A stretch of 64,000 bases of DNA from JBCAXA01 sp038534295 (lineage in GTDB: Bacteria > Pseudomonadota > Gammaproteobacteria > Steroidobacterales > Woeseiaceae). Location: assembly GCA_038534295.1 (NCBI GenBank), contig JBCAXA010000001.1, positions 496,001 through 560,000 of the forward strand, in the 5' to 3' direction. The notes beneath the pieces were generated by a model that did no database searches, was not told the origin of the DNA, and saw only the letters and a list, made by a program, of their open reading frames with translations. The position numbers and the translations under genes are program-made. Position 1 is the stretch's first letter, and each line of letters starts with the position of its first letter. Below are positions 7,304 through 15,675 of the stretch, one piece after another.

Positions 7304-8197
7304 ATGAAGCTCATGGCGTACGGCTGTTTCGCTCTGCTCGTCGCGTTCGGCGGATCGATCGCAAAGGCCGAGACGATGGAACTGACGGGTTACACGGCCT
7401 GGCAGGCACGCATGAAAACCACCTGTGGCACGACCGAGGCCGGCAAGGTGCGGTATTTCTATTGGGAAGGCCGCGGCTATTCGCGGGTTCCCGGAGAGCG
7501 CGATAAGCATTTGTTCAATGTCCTCGGAACCAACATCCGCCACTGCAACGTGGTCGACGACCCGGTACGCGGCAAGGGTTTTCGTAGCGTCTCGCGCGAA
7601 ATCATGGTCTACATGGACCCGACAAGTGGCGAAGTTATCGATACCTGGACCAACCCATGGACAGGCAACGACGTCACGGTGCTGCACGTCGCGAACGACC
7701 CGGTGAACATGCGCGGCTATCGTTACGAGAAAACCGCGGCAGGCGAAACCGAAGCGCCGTTCAAGCTGCGTCGCTACGGCGACATCGCGGCCAGCGCGGC
7801 TGAGATTCCGCTGTTCTACACCAACCCGCTCGGCGGCGACTATCAGCCGTACGTCGGCGGCACGTATCACGCGATGGAGATTTTCGACAGCTTCTACGAT
7901 GCCGAAAACCTTGCGTCCACCCGGCGCAAATCTGTCGGCGATTCACACCTCGGTTGGGTGCGCGTCGCCAAGTGGCTGCCGTGGATGGAGATGGGCGACA
8001 AGCCCGGTATCATGGTCTTCAACGCAACCGGGTTCGGCACGTTCGACAAGGACCGAATGCCCGAGCAACTACAGACGATTCTCCGTGACCGGTATCCGCT
8101 GTATCAAACACCGCCGCCGCTCGACGACAAGCGACCGAACGAGACGTCCTGGACGGTGTTCAAGAAGTACATCGACGAGAAGAACGCCGCCGAATAG
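7304..8197 (+). CDS. Exported DUF1838-family protein
   Basis: A protein of 297 residues. A Sec signal peptide (MKLMAYGCFALLVAFGGSIA, cleavage near AKA-ET) precedes a DUF1838 domain covering most of the mature protein. Features include CNVVDDPVRGKGFRSVSREI near residue 80, EVIDTWTNPWTG near 105, and the C-terminal WVRVAKWLPWMEMGD segment. Members are found in many Proteobacteria and have no established enzymatic role. The gene is preceded by a strong GAGGGGG site buried in a hairpin. A membrane protein gene follows 12 bases downstream, so the two are probably co-transcribed. The family call is good; function is unknown. Confidence 0.8.
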   Translation: MKLMAYGCFALLVAFGGSIAKAETMELTGYTAWQARMKTTCGTTEAGKVRYFYWEGRGYSRVPGERDKHLFNVLGTNIRHCNVVDDPVRGKGFRSVSREIMVYMDPTSGEVIDTWTNPWTGNDVTVLHVANDPVNMRGYRYEKTAAGETEAPFKLRRYGDIAASAAEIPLFYTNPLGGDYQPYVGGTYHAMEIFDSFYDAENLASTRRKSVGDSHLGWVRVAKWLPWMEMGDKPGIMVFNATGFGTFDKDRMPEQLQTILRDRYPLYQTPPPLDDKRPNETSWTVFKKYIDEKNAAE

Positions 8198-8209
8198 GCG
8201 TTTGTCATC

Positions 8210-8905
8210 GTGAACGCGGCGCGCGCGAGCTGGCCGTTCTGGCCGCTCGCGGTCGTCGTCGTGATTCTACCGATCGTCGCGGTCACCGTCTCGGCGACCA
8301 TATCGATGGCGCTGGAACTGGTGCCGCGCTGCATGCCCTTCGTCGAGGGCTGCACGTCGATCAGTGCCACCGGCCGCTACCCGCCGGCCAGTTACGTATT
8401 CAAAGGCTTGCTGCTGCCGTACACGATGTTGCTCGCCGCGTACTGGTGGTTCGTCGTTGCCTGGCTGGCTCGCTTGCCGGATACGCCGCGCTGGCAAACC
8501 AGCCGGACGTGTCTGGGCCTGGCGCTGTTCTCAGCGTTTGCGCTCGCCGTGTATGCCGTATTACTTGGCACGCGCGGCGACGCCTATGAATTCATGCGTC
8601 GTTTCGGGATCTATTTCTTCTTCCTGTTTACCGTTGTCGCGCAAGTGATGTGCGCGCTGCGTATGGCGCAATCGGCGGAAACCCGTGCCGCCGGTCGCTG
8701 GCAACTGCGAATCGCTATCGGCATGCTGGCGTTCGGTGCGTTGAATCTGGCGTTGAAAGCGATACTCGAAGATCCGGACCGAGCTGAAAACGTCATTGAA
8801 TGGAACTTCGCGCTGATCATGTTCGCGAACTTAGCGCCGGTCATTCGCCCGCTGCATCGCGCCGGCGTACGGATTGAGTTGGCGACTACCCCGCCAAACG
8901 CTTAA
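8210..8905 (+). CDS. Multi-span membrane protein, Frag1/DRAM/Sfk1-like
   Basis: A protein of 231 residues with six likely membrane segments and short loops. After the first helix comes a loop with TSISATGRYPPASYVFKG, which resembles the ISxTGxxPPxxxxF loop of Frag1/DRAM/Sfk1 (CWH43 N-terminal) proteins. Those are membrane proteins of unclear function linked to lipid handling in eukaryotes. The start is GTG 8210, 12 bases after the DUF1838 stop, with no strong ribosome-binding site, suggesting a shared transcript. The similarity is judged from one loop and the topology, so a generic membrane protein is the fallback. No catalytic motif is seen. Confidence 0.55.
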   Translation: MNAARASWPFWPLAVVVVILPIVAVTVSATISMALELVPRCMPFVEGCTSISATGRYPPASYVFKGLLLPYTMLLAAYWWFVVAWLARLPDTPRWQTSRTCLGLALFSAFALAVYAVLLGTRGDAYEFMRRFGIYFFFLFTVVAQVMCALRMAQSAETRAAGRWQLRIAIGMLAFGALNLALKAILEDPDRAENVIEWNFALIMFANLAPVIRPLHRAGVRIELATTPPNA

Positions 8906-9093
8906 CGGTTGAACCATTAGCGAAGCGGCAACCGGTAAAGCATCACGGAACGCTTGCGTGGGCGGTGCGCCGCGCGAGCGCCGCTCTTTCGTGAAAGAAG
9001 TGAAACACTCACGTCACTGCCCCGTCACCGTCTGGTCCTAGTCTCGATCTCAAGACGTATAGGCGGAGCCTGGACATCCTCCGTTGCACGCGT

Positions 9094-9105
9094 CCGTTCG
9101 AACGG
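9094..9105. promoter_or_regulatory. 12-base perfect palindrome upstream of the sorting-tail protein gene
   Basis: CCGTTCGAACGG is a perfect palindrome ending 22 bases before the GTG start at 9128 and 9 bases before the AAGGAGG ribosome-binding site (9115-9121). It lies in the 222-base gap 8906-9127, which otherwise holds only short hairpins such as TCTTTC-GT-GAAAGA at 8985-8998. It may be an operator or a 5' leader stem. No cognate regulator is identified. Confidence 0.35.
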
Positions 9106-9127
9106 TCTAGGCACAAGGAGGAATGTC

Positions 9128-9772
9128 GTGACAGCGCGTAAAACTCTGCTCGTTGCTTTCGTGTTGGCATTTGCAGTTGATGCCGTCGCACAAACCGTCA
9201 ACGTCGACGTCAATGGCGCGGCCTCCGGCGACGTGACCTACGCCGGCGCCGACGGCATTCTCAGTGGCGCCGGTACGCAATGGAACGGGTCGACACCGGG
9301 CACAGACATTGCCGATCTCGCCGACGAATCCGGCGTATCGACTGGGTTTGGTCTCGAATGGAGCGGGTCCAGCGGCGGCACCAACAGTCAATCGACGAAT
9401 ACGCTGCAAGACTCCGGCACGTTCGCGAGCTTTGACATTGTCGGGCTTGATCCTGCCGCGACCTACGACGTCGCTCTATACGGGGAAGGCTTGCTCGACT
9501 TCGGTGATGCGGCATCGCCGTTCAACGGTTGCAACAACTTCGGCTCGACCTTCGTACTTCCCGGCGTCGAAAATGCGGACTACTGCCTGTTTACCGATCG
9601 CACACCACGCGAGATCAGCACCGGTGTATTTGGATTTTCCTTTGCGGGCTCAGACGGCGCGCTGGCAGGGATCCAGATACGCGGCGCGGCGGCGATACCG
9701 CTACCGTTGTGGGCCGTGATCTTGCTTGCCGGTGGATTTGCCGCGGTCGTTTGGCGCCGCTTGAACGCTTAG
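9128..9772 (+). CDS. Secreted protein with an IPLP/PEP-CTERM-like sorting tail
   Basis: A protein of 214 residues. A Sec signal peptide (about residues 1-23, ending VDAVAQ) is followed by a Gly/Ser/Asp-rich beta-type domain with two cysteines (NGCNNFG and DYCLF). The last 26 residues have the three-part layout of exosortase substrates: IPLPLW, a hydrophobic helix, then WRRLNA. That matches VPLPA/PEP-CTERM-like signals, which direct transfer to exopolysaccharide or the cell surface. The start is GTG 9128, set by the consensus AAGGAGG site six bases upstream; the frame is open farther upstream but that part looks non-coding. No exosortase gene lies in the window, so it must be elsewhere if the tail is functional. 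Confidence 0.75.
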   Translation: MTARKTLLVAFVLAFAVDAVAQTVNVDVNGAASGDVTYAGADGILSGAGTQWNGSTPGTDIADLADESGVSTGFGLEWSGSSGGTNSQSTNTLQDSGTFASFDIVGLDPAATYDVALYGEGLLDFGDAASPFNGCNNFGSTFVLPGVENADYCLFTDRTPREISTGVFGFSFAGSDGALAGIQIRGAAAIPLPLWAVILLAGGFAAVVWRRLNA

Positions 9773-9789
9773 CACACCAGCCCTGACGG

Positions 9790-10185
9790 TCACCGGTGCC
9801 GTCTCGTTGGACGAAAAGCGAACGACCAAAGCACGCCAGCACCGAACATCGCGTACAGACCGAGAGCGGTAATCGGCCGCTCGAGCGTGCCGCTCGTCGG
9901 CTCGACGAGAAAACCGGCGATCATGACGATGGGGGACACGGCGACGATCGCGCTCGTCACGCGATGGACTCGTCGCCGCCAGCCAGGCGCGGGCGTCTCC
10001 GCGCGTGCGATCGCCAGATTGATGAGGCTGGTTAGCAGCAAATAGATATGGCTCGAGCGGTACAGCATCCGCGGGCCATCGGCGAGCTCAGGCATCGGCC
10101 CCGCGACGTGCACAAGGTATTGACCCTGCACCACGAACACCACGAGGCCGGCGAGGCCGATAAACCAATGGGCCGATGGCGGCAT
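9790..10185 (-). CDS. Small four-span membrane protein of unknown function
   Basis: A protein of 131 residues with about four hydrophobic segments (approximately 8-25, 48-62, 78-97 and 108-125), separated by short loops rich in Arg toward the C-terminus. It carries no motif I recognise. It lies on the minus strand between two plus-strand genes, converging with the sorting-tail protein 17 bases away and diverging from DUF1800 across about 135 bases. Codon use is similar to its neighbours, which supports a real gene. Location is inner membrane by prediction; no function is assigned. Confidence 0.6.
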   Translation of the reverse strand: MPPSAHWFIGLAGLVVFVVQGQYLVHVAGPMPELADGPRMLYRSSHIYLLLTSLINLAIARAETPAPGWRRRVHRVTSAIVAVSPIVMIAGFLVEPTSGTLERPITALGLYAMFGAGVLWSFAFRPTRRHR

Positions 10186-10320
10186 GCGCAGTCTCCGGAG
10201 TCGGAATGGCGGTGACGGTAAACCAAATCGCCACCGGGGTCACAAACAGGGCAAGTCAACCATTTCCGCGGCAAGCCGTTAACCTTAAGTCGACACCCAA
10301 TGCCGCGCCGGAGGACCTCG

Positions 10321-11703
10321 GTGACTATTGACGCTGCTATCGCAACCAACCGATTTGGGCTGGGGGCTCGTCCTGGCGATCTCAATGACATCGGCGACCC
10401 GCAACGCTGGCTGAGAAAACAACTCGACAAGCCCGCCAAGTTGCCCGCCGACCTTGCCGCGCTCGGCAGCAGCGAGACCGTGTTGGCGGAGATTTTGGCG
10501 CTGCGGCGTGAACGTAACGAAATGCGCAAAGCCGGCGAACAAACTGTCAACAAGTATGCGCAGACCGTACGTAAACACTACGCGGCTCAAGTACTTGCCC
10601 GCTATCGCGCTGCGGCGACCGCCGAGCAGCCGTTTCGCGAACGGCTCGTGCATTTTTTCAGCAATCACTTCGCGGTTTCGGCGGATAAACAGCCCATGCC
10701 GGCTATCGCAGGTCTGTTCGAACAAGAGGCCATCCGGCCCTACGTCGCCGGACGTTTCGTCGACATGCTGATCGCCGTCGAGCAACACCCGGCCATGCTC
10801 ACGTACCTCGACAACCAGCGCTCGATGGGGCCAAACTCGCGCGCCGGTAAAGCCGCTGCTCGGCGCGCGCCCGATCGCAACCTCGGCCTGAATGAAAATC
10901 TGGCGCGGGAAATCCTCGAGCTGCACACGCTCGGCGTTGACGGGGGCTACTCGCAGAGTGACGTCACGTCGTTCGCCAAAGTCATCACCGGCTGGTCGGT
11001 CGCCGCGGATCGCGACGCGCAGCGTGATCGCAATGCCAAGATCGGCAGCTTTTATTTTCGCGCGAATATGCACGAGCCTGGCGCACAGCGAGTCGTCGGT
11101 AACCGTTACGCCCAGGACGGCCTCGAACAAGGCGTGGCCGTACTCAAAGATCTCGCGCGCCACCCATCAACCGCGCGCCACCTTGCCACAAAGCTGGCTC
11201 GGCATTTTGTTGCCGACGAACCGCCGGCGGAGGTGGTCGCCGACCTCACCGACACGTGGCTCGACTCGGACGGCGACCTCAAAGCCGTTCTGACGACGCT
11301 GATCGAGCACGATGCAAGTTGGCAAGTCGATCAGCAGAAATACAAATCGCCGCACGAGTACGTCATCTCGACGTTTCGCGCACTGAATCACGCGCCCGAT
11401 CGCGCGCCCATGGTATTCGCAATGCTCGAGCAGCTCGGTCAGGCCCCTTACCGCCCGGGCTCGCCAGCCGGCTGGCCGGACACGGCCGCGGATTGGGGCA
11501 GCGCCGACGCGCTGTACAAACGCATCGAATGGGCCGGCGCCGTCGGCGGCGTTGTCGGCACGAGCGCCAAACCGTTGACCTTGGCGCGCGCGATACTCGG
11601 TCACAGCCTGAGCGCCGCGACGACGAAGGCAATCGCCGGCGCTGCAAGCACCGAACAGGGCCTGACGCTGCTGTTTGCGTCACCGGACTTCCTGAGGAGA
11701 TAG
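10321..11703 (+). CDS. DUF1800-family protein
   Basis: A protein of 460 residues from GTG 10321, chosen because GGAGG at 10310-10314 lies six bases upstream; an in-frame ATG at 10300 would start inside or before that site. The protein opens with TIDAAIATNRFGLGARPGDL, has the helical RERLVHFFSNHFAVS region (about residue 105) and the NENLAREILELHTLGVDGGY segment (about 195), which is diagnostic of DUF1800. These proteins usually occur next to DUF1501 proteins, as here with three bases between them. The pair is common in Proteobacteria and Planctomycetes, and its function is unestablished, possibly envelope-related. Confidence 0.88.
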   Translation: MTIDAAIATNRFGLGARPGDLNDIGDPQRWLRKQLDKPAKLPADLAALGSSETVLAEILALRRERNEMRKAGEQTVNKYAQTVRKHYAAQVLARYRAAATAEQPFRERLVHFFSNHFAVSADKQPMPAIAGLFEQEAIRPYVAGRFVDMLIAVEQHPAMLTYLDNQRSMGPNSRAGKAAARRAPDRNLGLNENLAREILELHTLGVDGGYSQSDVTSFAKVITGWSVAADRDAQRDRNAKIGSFYFRANMHEPGAQRVVGNRYAQDGLEQGVAVLKDLARHPSTARHLATKLARHFVADEPPAEVVADLTDTWLDSDGDLKAVLTTLIEHDASWQVDQQKYKSPHEYVISTFRALNHAPDRAPMVFAMLEQLGQAPYRPGSPAGWPDTAADWGSADALYKRIEWAGAVGGVVGTSAKPLTLARAILGHSLSAATTKAIAGAASTEQGLTLLFASPDFLRR

Positions 11704-11706
11704 ACG

Positions 11707-12909
11707 ATGCTGTCAAGACGCCGCCTACTGCAATCGACGTTGGCCACCTGCGCGATAGGGCCTGGATTGAGCCTTGCCAACGCCGCTACAGATCGACGTT
11801 TTCTTATGCTGATTTTGCGCGGTGCGGCAGACGGTCTAGCGCTGCTGCCACCGTACGCGGAACCCGGCTACGCCAAGCTCCGCGGCGAACTCGCGATCGC
11901 CGCGCCGGGACGCAGCGACGGTGCGCACAAAATCGACGGCACCTTTGGCTTGCATCCGGCGTTCGATTGGCTGGCGCAGCGCTTCGCGGACGGTCAGGCG
12001 CTCGGGGTCCACGCCGTCGCGAGTCCTTATCGCGAGCGTTCGCACTTCGACGGCCAGGACGCGCTCGAAAACGGCACGGCCACGGCGCTCGGCCGGCGCG
12101 ACGGCTGGTTGAACCGCGCCATCGCGCCGCTCGGCGGCAAGCTGGGCGACGAGGTCGCGATCGCGCTAGGCACGAGTACGCCGCTCATTTTACGTGGCGA
12201 TCAGTCGGTCGCTAACTGGGCGCCGTCGCGACTTCCCGGTGCCGACGACGACACGCTTGCACGCCTCGCGCGGCTGTATGAAAAAGACGAGTTCCTGCAC
12301 ATGCGACTTGCGCAGGCGATGCAATCGCAGGCCATCGCCGACGATGCCGGCACGATGAGCACGCGGCGGCGCGGCAACGCCCAGGCGCAGTTCCGTCAAA
12401 CAATGATTCAGGCAGGTAACTTTCTGGCGACCGAAGACGGCCCGCGTATTGCCGTCGTCGACTCGGGCGGCTGGGACACGCACGCCAATCAGGGCGGCGC
12501 TAACGGCGGGCTCGCCAACCGCTTTCGCGGTCTCGATCAGGGCTTGGCAGCTTTTCAGTCGACGCTCGGCGACGCGTGGCAATCCGCACTGATCCTCGTC
12601 GTCACAGAGTTTGGCCGCACGGTACGGGTCAACGGGACACGCGGTACCGATCACGGCACGGCTGGGGCCGCACTTCTCGTCGGCGGCAACGTCGACGGCG
12701 GACGGGTGATCGCGGACTGGCCGGGGCTCAACGAATCCGCGTTGTATCAGGGCCGCGATCTGTATCCGACGACGGATCTGCGCGCGCTTTGCAAAGGCGT
12801 CGTGACCGAACATCTCGGTCTCGATCCGGCGATTGTCGACCGATCGGTTTTTCCCGACAGCGGCAACGTTAAACCGCTGACGGGGCTAACGCGCCGTCGC
12901 TACTCCTAG
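11707..12909 (+). CDS. DUF1501-family exported protein
   Basis: A protein of 400 residues. The N-terminus MLSRRRLLQSTLATCAIGPG is a twin-arginine signal (SRRRLLQ). Then follow LMLILRGAADGLALLPPY, the DUF1501 opening, and DSGGWDTHANQ and VVTEFGRTVRVNGTRGTDHG, whose Asp, His and Glu residues resemble the metal-site motifs of the sulfatase/phosphatase superfamily. It is co-transcribed with the DUF1800 gene upstream. Its stop overlaps by four bases the stop region of the convergent TonB receptor. An exported metal-dependent hydrolase-like role is inferred from the fold. Biochemical function is not established. Confidence 0.88.
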   Translation: MLSRRRLLQSTLATCAIGPGLSLANAATDRRFLMLILRGAADGLALLPPYAEPGYAKLRGELAIAAPGRSDGAHKIDGTFGLHPAFDWLAQRFADGQALGVHAVASPYRERSHFDGQDALENGTATALGRRDGWLNRAIAPLGGKLGDEVAIALGTSTPLILRGDQSVANWAPSRLPGADDDTLARLARLYEKDEFLHMRLAQAMQSQAIADDAGTMSTRRRGNAQAQFRQTMIQAGNFLATEDGPRIAVVDSGGWDTHANQGGANGGLANRFRGLDQGLAAFQSTLGDAWQSALILVVTEFGRTVRVNGTRGTDHGTAGAALLVGGNVDGGRVIADWPGLNESALYQGRDLYPTTDLRALCKGVVTEHLGLDPAIVDRSVFPDSGNVKPLTGLTRRRYS

Positions 12910-14948
12910 AACCCTGGGTACCAGGTCAGATACGCCCGGACCATGCGCGGCTCGATCGGGTGGAAGTGCACGTCGGCGATGCCGTCAGCCGGCTCGCCGG
13001 GCAGGCGCGACTCATAAAAGTACGTAATGTCGTCGTCGTTCGAGTCAGCGAGATTCAGCAGTTCCAGGCGAACGTCAAACGACTCGCGTTTGTAACCCAG
13101 CGCGGCATTGATGACGGTCGACGTCGAGGATTTCACCTCACCGGACTCGATCAACGGGCGCTCGCCGAAATGACGAACGCGCACACTGCCGTACATGCCG
13201 TTCTCGAACTCTCCCGAGATTCCAGCCGCGATGACGCGATCGAGGCTGCCAGGAATCTCGCGTTCGCCGGACGGTGCATCCGTGAACTCCGATTCGGTCA
13301 ACGCAATCTCGACATCGATCAGCCACGTGTCGTTAATACGCAGGTAAACCGGAATCTCGAGACCGTACCGACGGCTCGCGCCGCTCGCTTCGGTATTGCC
13401 GGCGTCACCGACGAAGAGCAGCTCCGAATCGAGTTCGAGATACCACAGCGCCGCCGAGACGTTGAAGCGGTCACCGTCAAACCAACGCAAGCCAATTTCG
13501 GCACCGGTTGACGGCACGGTCGGGTCAACGCGCTCCGCTGGATCGCCGGACGCCGGATCGATGGTGATGACAGTGCCACGCGCATCGTTGCTGTGAAAAC
13601 CTCGCCCGGCGCTGATATAGGCCTCGAGGGAGTCGCTTACCGTCGCAATCAGGTTCAACTTCGGCGAAAGAATGGTGTCGGTCGCGGTACCGGTGTTGGC
13701 GGCAACGTTGCTGCGGCTAACGTCGAAGTCGAAAGTATCCGCGCGTAGCCCGAACGAACCGCGCCAGCGGTCGTTGAAGCGGTAATCGAGGTCGTAAAAA
13801 ACACCCGCTGTCAGCTCAGCAACCGTGTCGAGTCGGACCGTGTCGAAACGCTCGCGCCGCTGTGTACGGAACAGGCCAACTTCATCGATATCGTCATAGC
13901 GAAACGACACGCCGACGGTATGCACGAGATCGTCGCTCGCACGCCGGCGCCACGTGACGTCGCCGCCATAAGTATTGCGATCGTCGACCTGCTCGAACTG
14001 ATCGCCATTGACCGGATCGTCGAGGAAGTACGTGAAATTCGAGAAAAGCTCGAGCGAGTAGTCGATGGCGTAGCCGCGCACCGTTAGCGAGCGATCGCCA
14101 ACATCGCGGTGCCAGCGCGCCGACAGACTGTATCGATCGGTGGTTCCGCCGACCGTGTCATCGATGGTGCCCAACTCGTCCACCAATCCTGATTGCACCG
14201 CGCGCAGCGGCACCTGATCGGCCGAATCCCAATCCGCGTCGTAGCCCATGAACAGCACACTCCACGCGGTATCGTCGACTTCGCGCGAGTAGCGCACGTG
14301 CGTCGTGTAGGCCTCGAGATTCTCGCTGACATTTGACCACGGGCCGTTGTAGACCTGCGATTGCAGTCCCGCCAGCAACGTCCCGCCGGCGGCCTCGAAG
14401 CTGTCGGCAACCAATATCCGACCGAAGTCGTTTTCACCGATGCCGGTTTTGATCATCGCCGAATCGAGGCTGGACATCACCGAGAAAAACGCCGCACCGG
14501 CCGACGAAAAATCGGACACATCGGCATAGTACGGCCCTTTGCGAAACTCGAGTTTCTCAACGAGCTCCGGGATGATGAAATTGAGATCGGTATAGCCCTG
14601 ACCATGGCCGTGTGTCGGCTGGTTGATGGGCATGCCGTCGATCCAGGTCGCAAAATCGGTGCCGTGATCGAGGTTAAAGCCACGCAAAAACAGCTGATTC
14701 GACTTACCGCTGCCGCTGTGCTGGGTCACGACGAGGCCGGGCACGGCCTCGAGCAAATCGCCGGTTCGAAGCCGCGGCCGCACATCAATCTCTGCTTGCC
14801 CAACAACTCCCTCAGAGGCCGACACGGCAAGACCGAGCGGCTGATCCCAACGTCCTTCAACAACGATCTCTTCGAGCTTCTCTGGATCGTGGGCGACGGC
14901 CGTGCCGGCTACGCCGCAAAACACTGCGAGCAATGTCCACCTACGCAT
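12906..14948 (-). CDS. TonB-dependent outer-membrane receptor of the peptide cluster
   Basis: A protein of 680 residues. The signal peptide is about residues 1-19, followed by a plug domain that includes VVEGRW, LLEAVPGLVVTQHSGSGKSN, LRGFNLDHGTDF and a His-rich GMPINQPTHGHGQG, then a beta-barrel ending YLTWYPGF with a C-terminal aromatic residue. The PPTase gene overlaps its start by eight bases, and the PPTase in turn overlaps ornithine cyclodeaminase 2 by four, so the receptor is translated as part of the cluster. That makes it a candidate uptake receptor for the cluster product or a metal complex of it. Ligand identity is inferred; HGHG in the plug is compatible with metal binding but not proof. 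Confidence 0.9.
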   Translation of the reverse strand: MRRWTLLAVFCGVAGTAVAHDPEKLEEIVVEGRWDQPLGLAVSASEGVVGQAEIDVRPRLRTGDLLEAVPGLVVTQHSGSGKSNQLFLRGFNLDHGTDFATWIDGMPINQPTHGHGQGYTDLNFIIPELVEKLEFRKGPYYADVSDFSSAGAAFFSVMSSLDSAMIKTGIGENDFGRILVADSFEAAGGTLLAGLQSQVYNGPWSNVSENLEAYTTHVRYSREVDDTAWSVLFMGYDADWDSADQVPLRAVQSGLVDELGTIDDTVGGTTDRYSLSARWHRDVGDRSLTVRGYAIDYSLELFSNFTYFLDDPVNGDQFEQVDDRNTYGGDVTWRRRASDDLVHTVGVSFRYDDIDEVGLFRTQRRERFDTVRLDTVAELTAGVFYDLDYRFNDRWRGSFGLRADTFDFDVSRSNVAANTGTATDTILSPKLNLIATVSDSLEAYISAGRGFHSNDARGTVITIDPASGDPAERVDPTVPSTGAEIGLRWFDGDRFNVSAALWYLELDSELLFVGDAGNTEASGASRRYGLEIPVYLRINDTWLIDVEIALTESEFTDAPSGEREIPGSLDRVIAAGISGEFENGMYGSVRVRHFGERPLIESGEVKSSTSTVINAALGYKRESFDVRLELLNLADSNDDDITYFYESRLPGEPADGIADVHFHPIEPRMVRAYLTWYPGF

Positions 14949-15675
14949 CGATCAATGCCTCGTATTTTTTGAATAAGGGCCGTATCGGCCCGTTAAATGC
15001 TATCGCACCGACGTAAGTCGGCGCTGGCTCAAGATGGGCAAGATGCCAGTCGTCGCGCTCCGTGTCAGTCGCGTCCCAGACACGCAGCGGATCGTCCAGC
15101 GACACACGAAACTGCCGCGTGTCCATCGCGAAACCGTCACCGGTCGCCTTGACGATTGCTTCTTTCCGCGTCCAGCAGCGAAAGAACGTGTTCATCCGTG
15201 CTGCCGCGTTGGCCGCCTCAATGCCGCGCTGTTCATCGGTCGCGAATACGCGTTTTGCCACACCGCGCCACCAGTCGATACCTCGAACGCGCTCGATATC
15301 GACGCCCAGCGGTCCGTCCCGACAAACCCCGATCAGCGCCATGCCGTCCGCATGCGACAAGTTGAAGTGCAGCGGCGAGCGCACGGTCGATGCCGCGAGC
15401 CGAGGTTTGCCTCGCGCGCCAAAAGCAAACTTGACGCGCGCCGGTTCGTCGTCGAGCCATTGGCCCAGTACGCGGCGCAGCGCATAGCGGGCCGTTTGCC
15501 AGCGCCGCCGCAACTCAGGTGTCGCGAAACGCGCCGCTCGTCGTCGTTCGGCTTCGTCGAGCACACCGGTAACGGCACGCTCAGAAAGGCCCACCCGATC
15601 GAGATCGACCGTGTAAAGGCAAACCTCAGGAGTTCGAGTCGAATGATCCATACTGGCGCCGCGTGGCTGCATCAT
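14941..15675 (-). CDS. 4'-Phosphopantetheinyl transferase (Sfp type)
   Basis: A protein of 244 residues, a length typical for Sfp-type enzymes. It has GVDIER (about residues 124-129) and WTRKEAIVKATGDG (about 169-182), which hold the magnesium-binding Asp and Glu and the conserved Lys of this superfamily, plus the upstream FNLSHADGM segment that binds the substrate. It would attach phosphopantetheine from CoA to the serines of the carrier domains in this cluster: S38 of the free PCP and the PCPs of the three synthetases. ATG 15675 overlaps the previous stop (ATGA); a second ATG nine codons in is possible. Location in the middle of the OCD2/TonB operon fits the role. Confidence 0.92.
   Translation of the reverse strand: MMQPRGASMDHSTRTPEVCLYTVDLDRVGLSERAVTGVLDEAERRRAARFATPELRRRWQTARYALRRVLGQWLDDEPARVKFAFGARGKPRLAASTVRSPLHFNLSHADGMALIGVCRDGPLGVDIERVRGIDWWRGVAKRVFATDEQRGIEAANAAARMNTFFRCWTRKEAIVKATGDGFAMDTRQFRVSLDDPLRVWDATDTERDDWHLAHLEPAPTYVGAIAFNGPIRPLFKKYEALIDA

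Noticed and set aside
9071..9088. Sigma-54-like promoter (TGG...TTGCA) before the sorting-tail gene.
   Set aside because: GG and GC are 12 bases apart instead of the required 10, so it does not fit the -24/-12 consensus.
11256..12215. Open plus-strand frame of 319 codons across the DUF1800/DUF1501 junction.
   Set aside because: It is Arg-rich, spans two well-supported genes in another frame and carries no motif.
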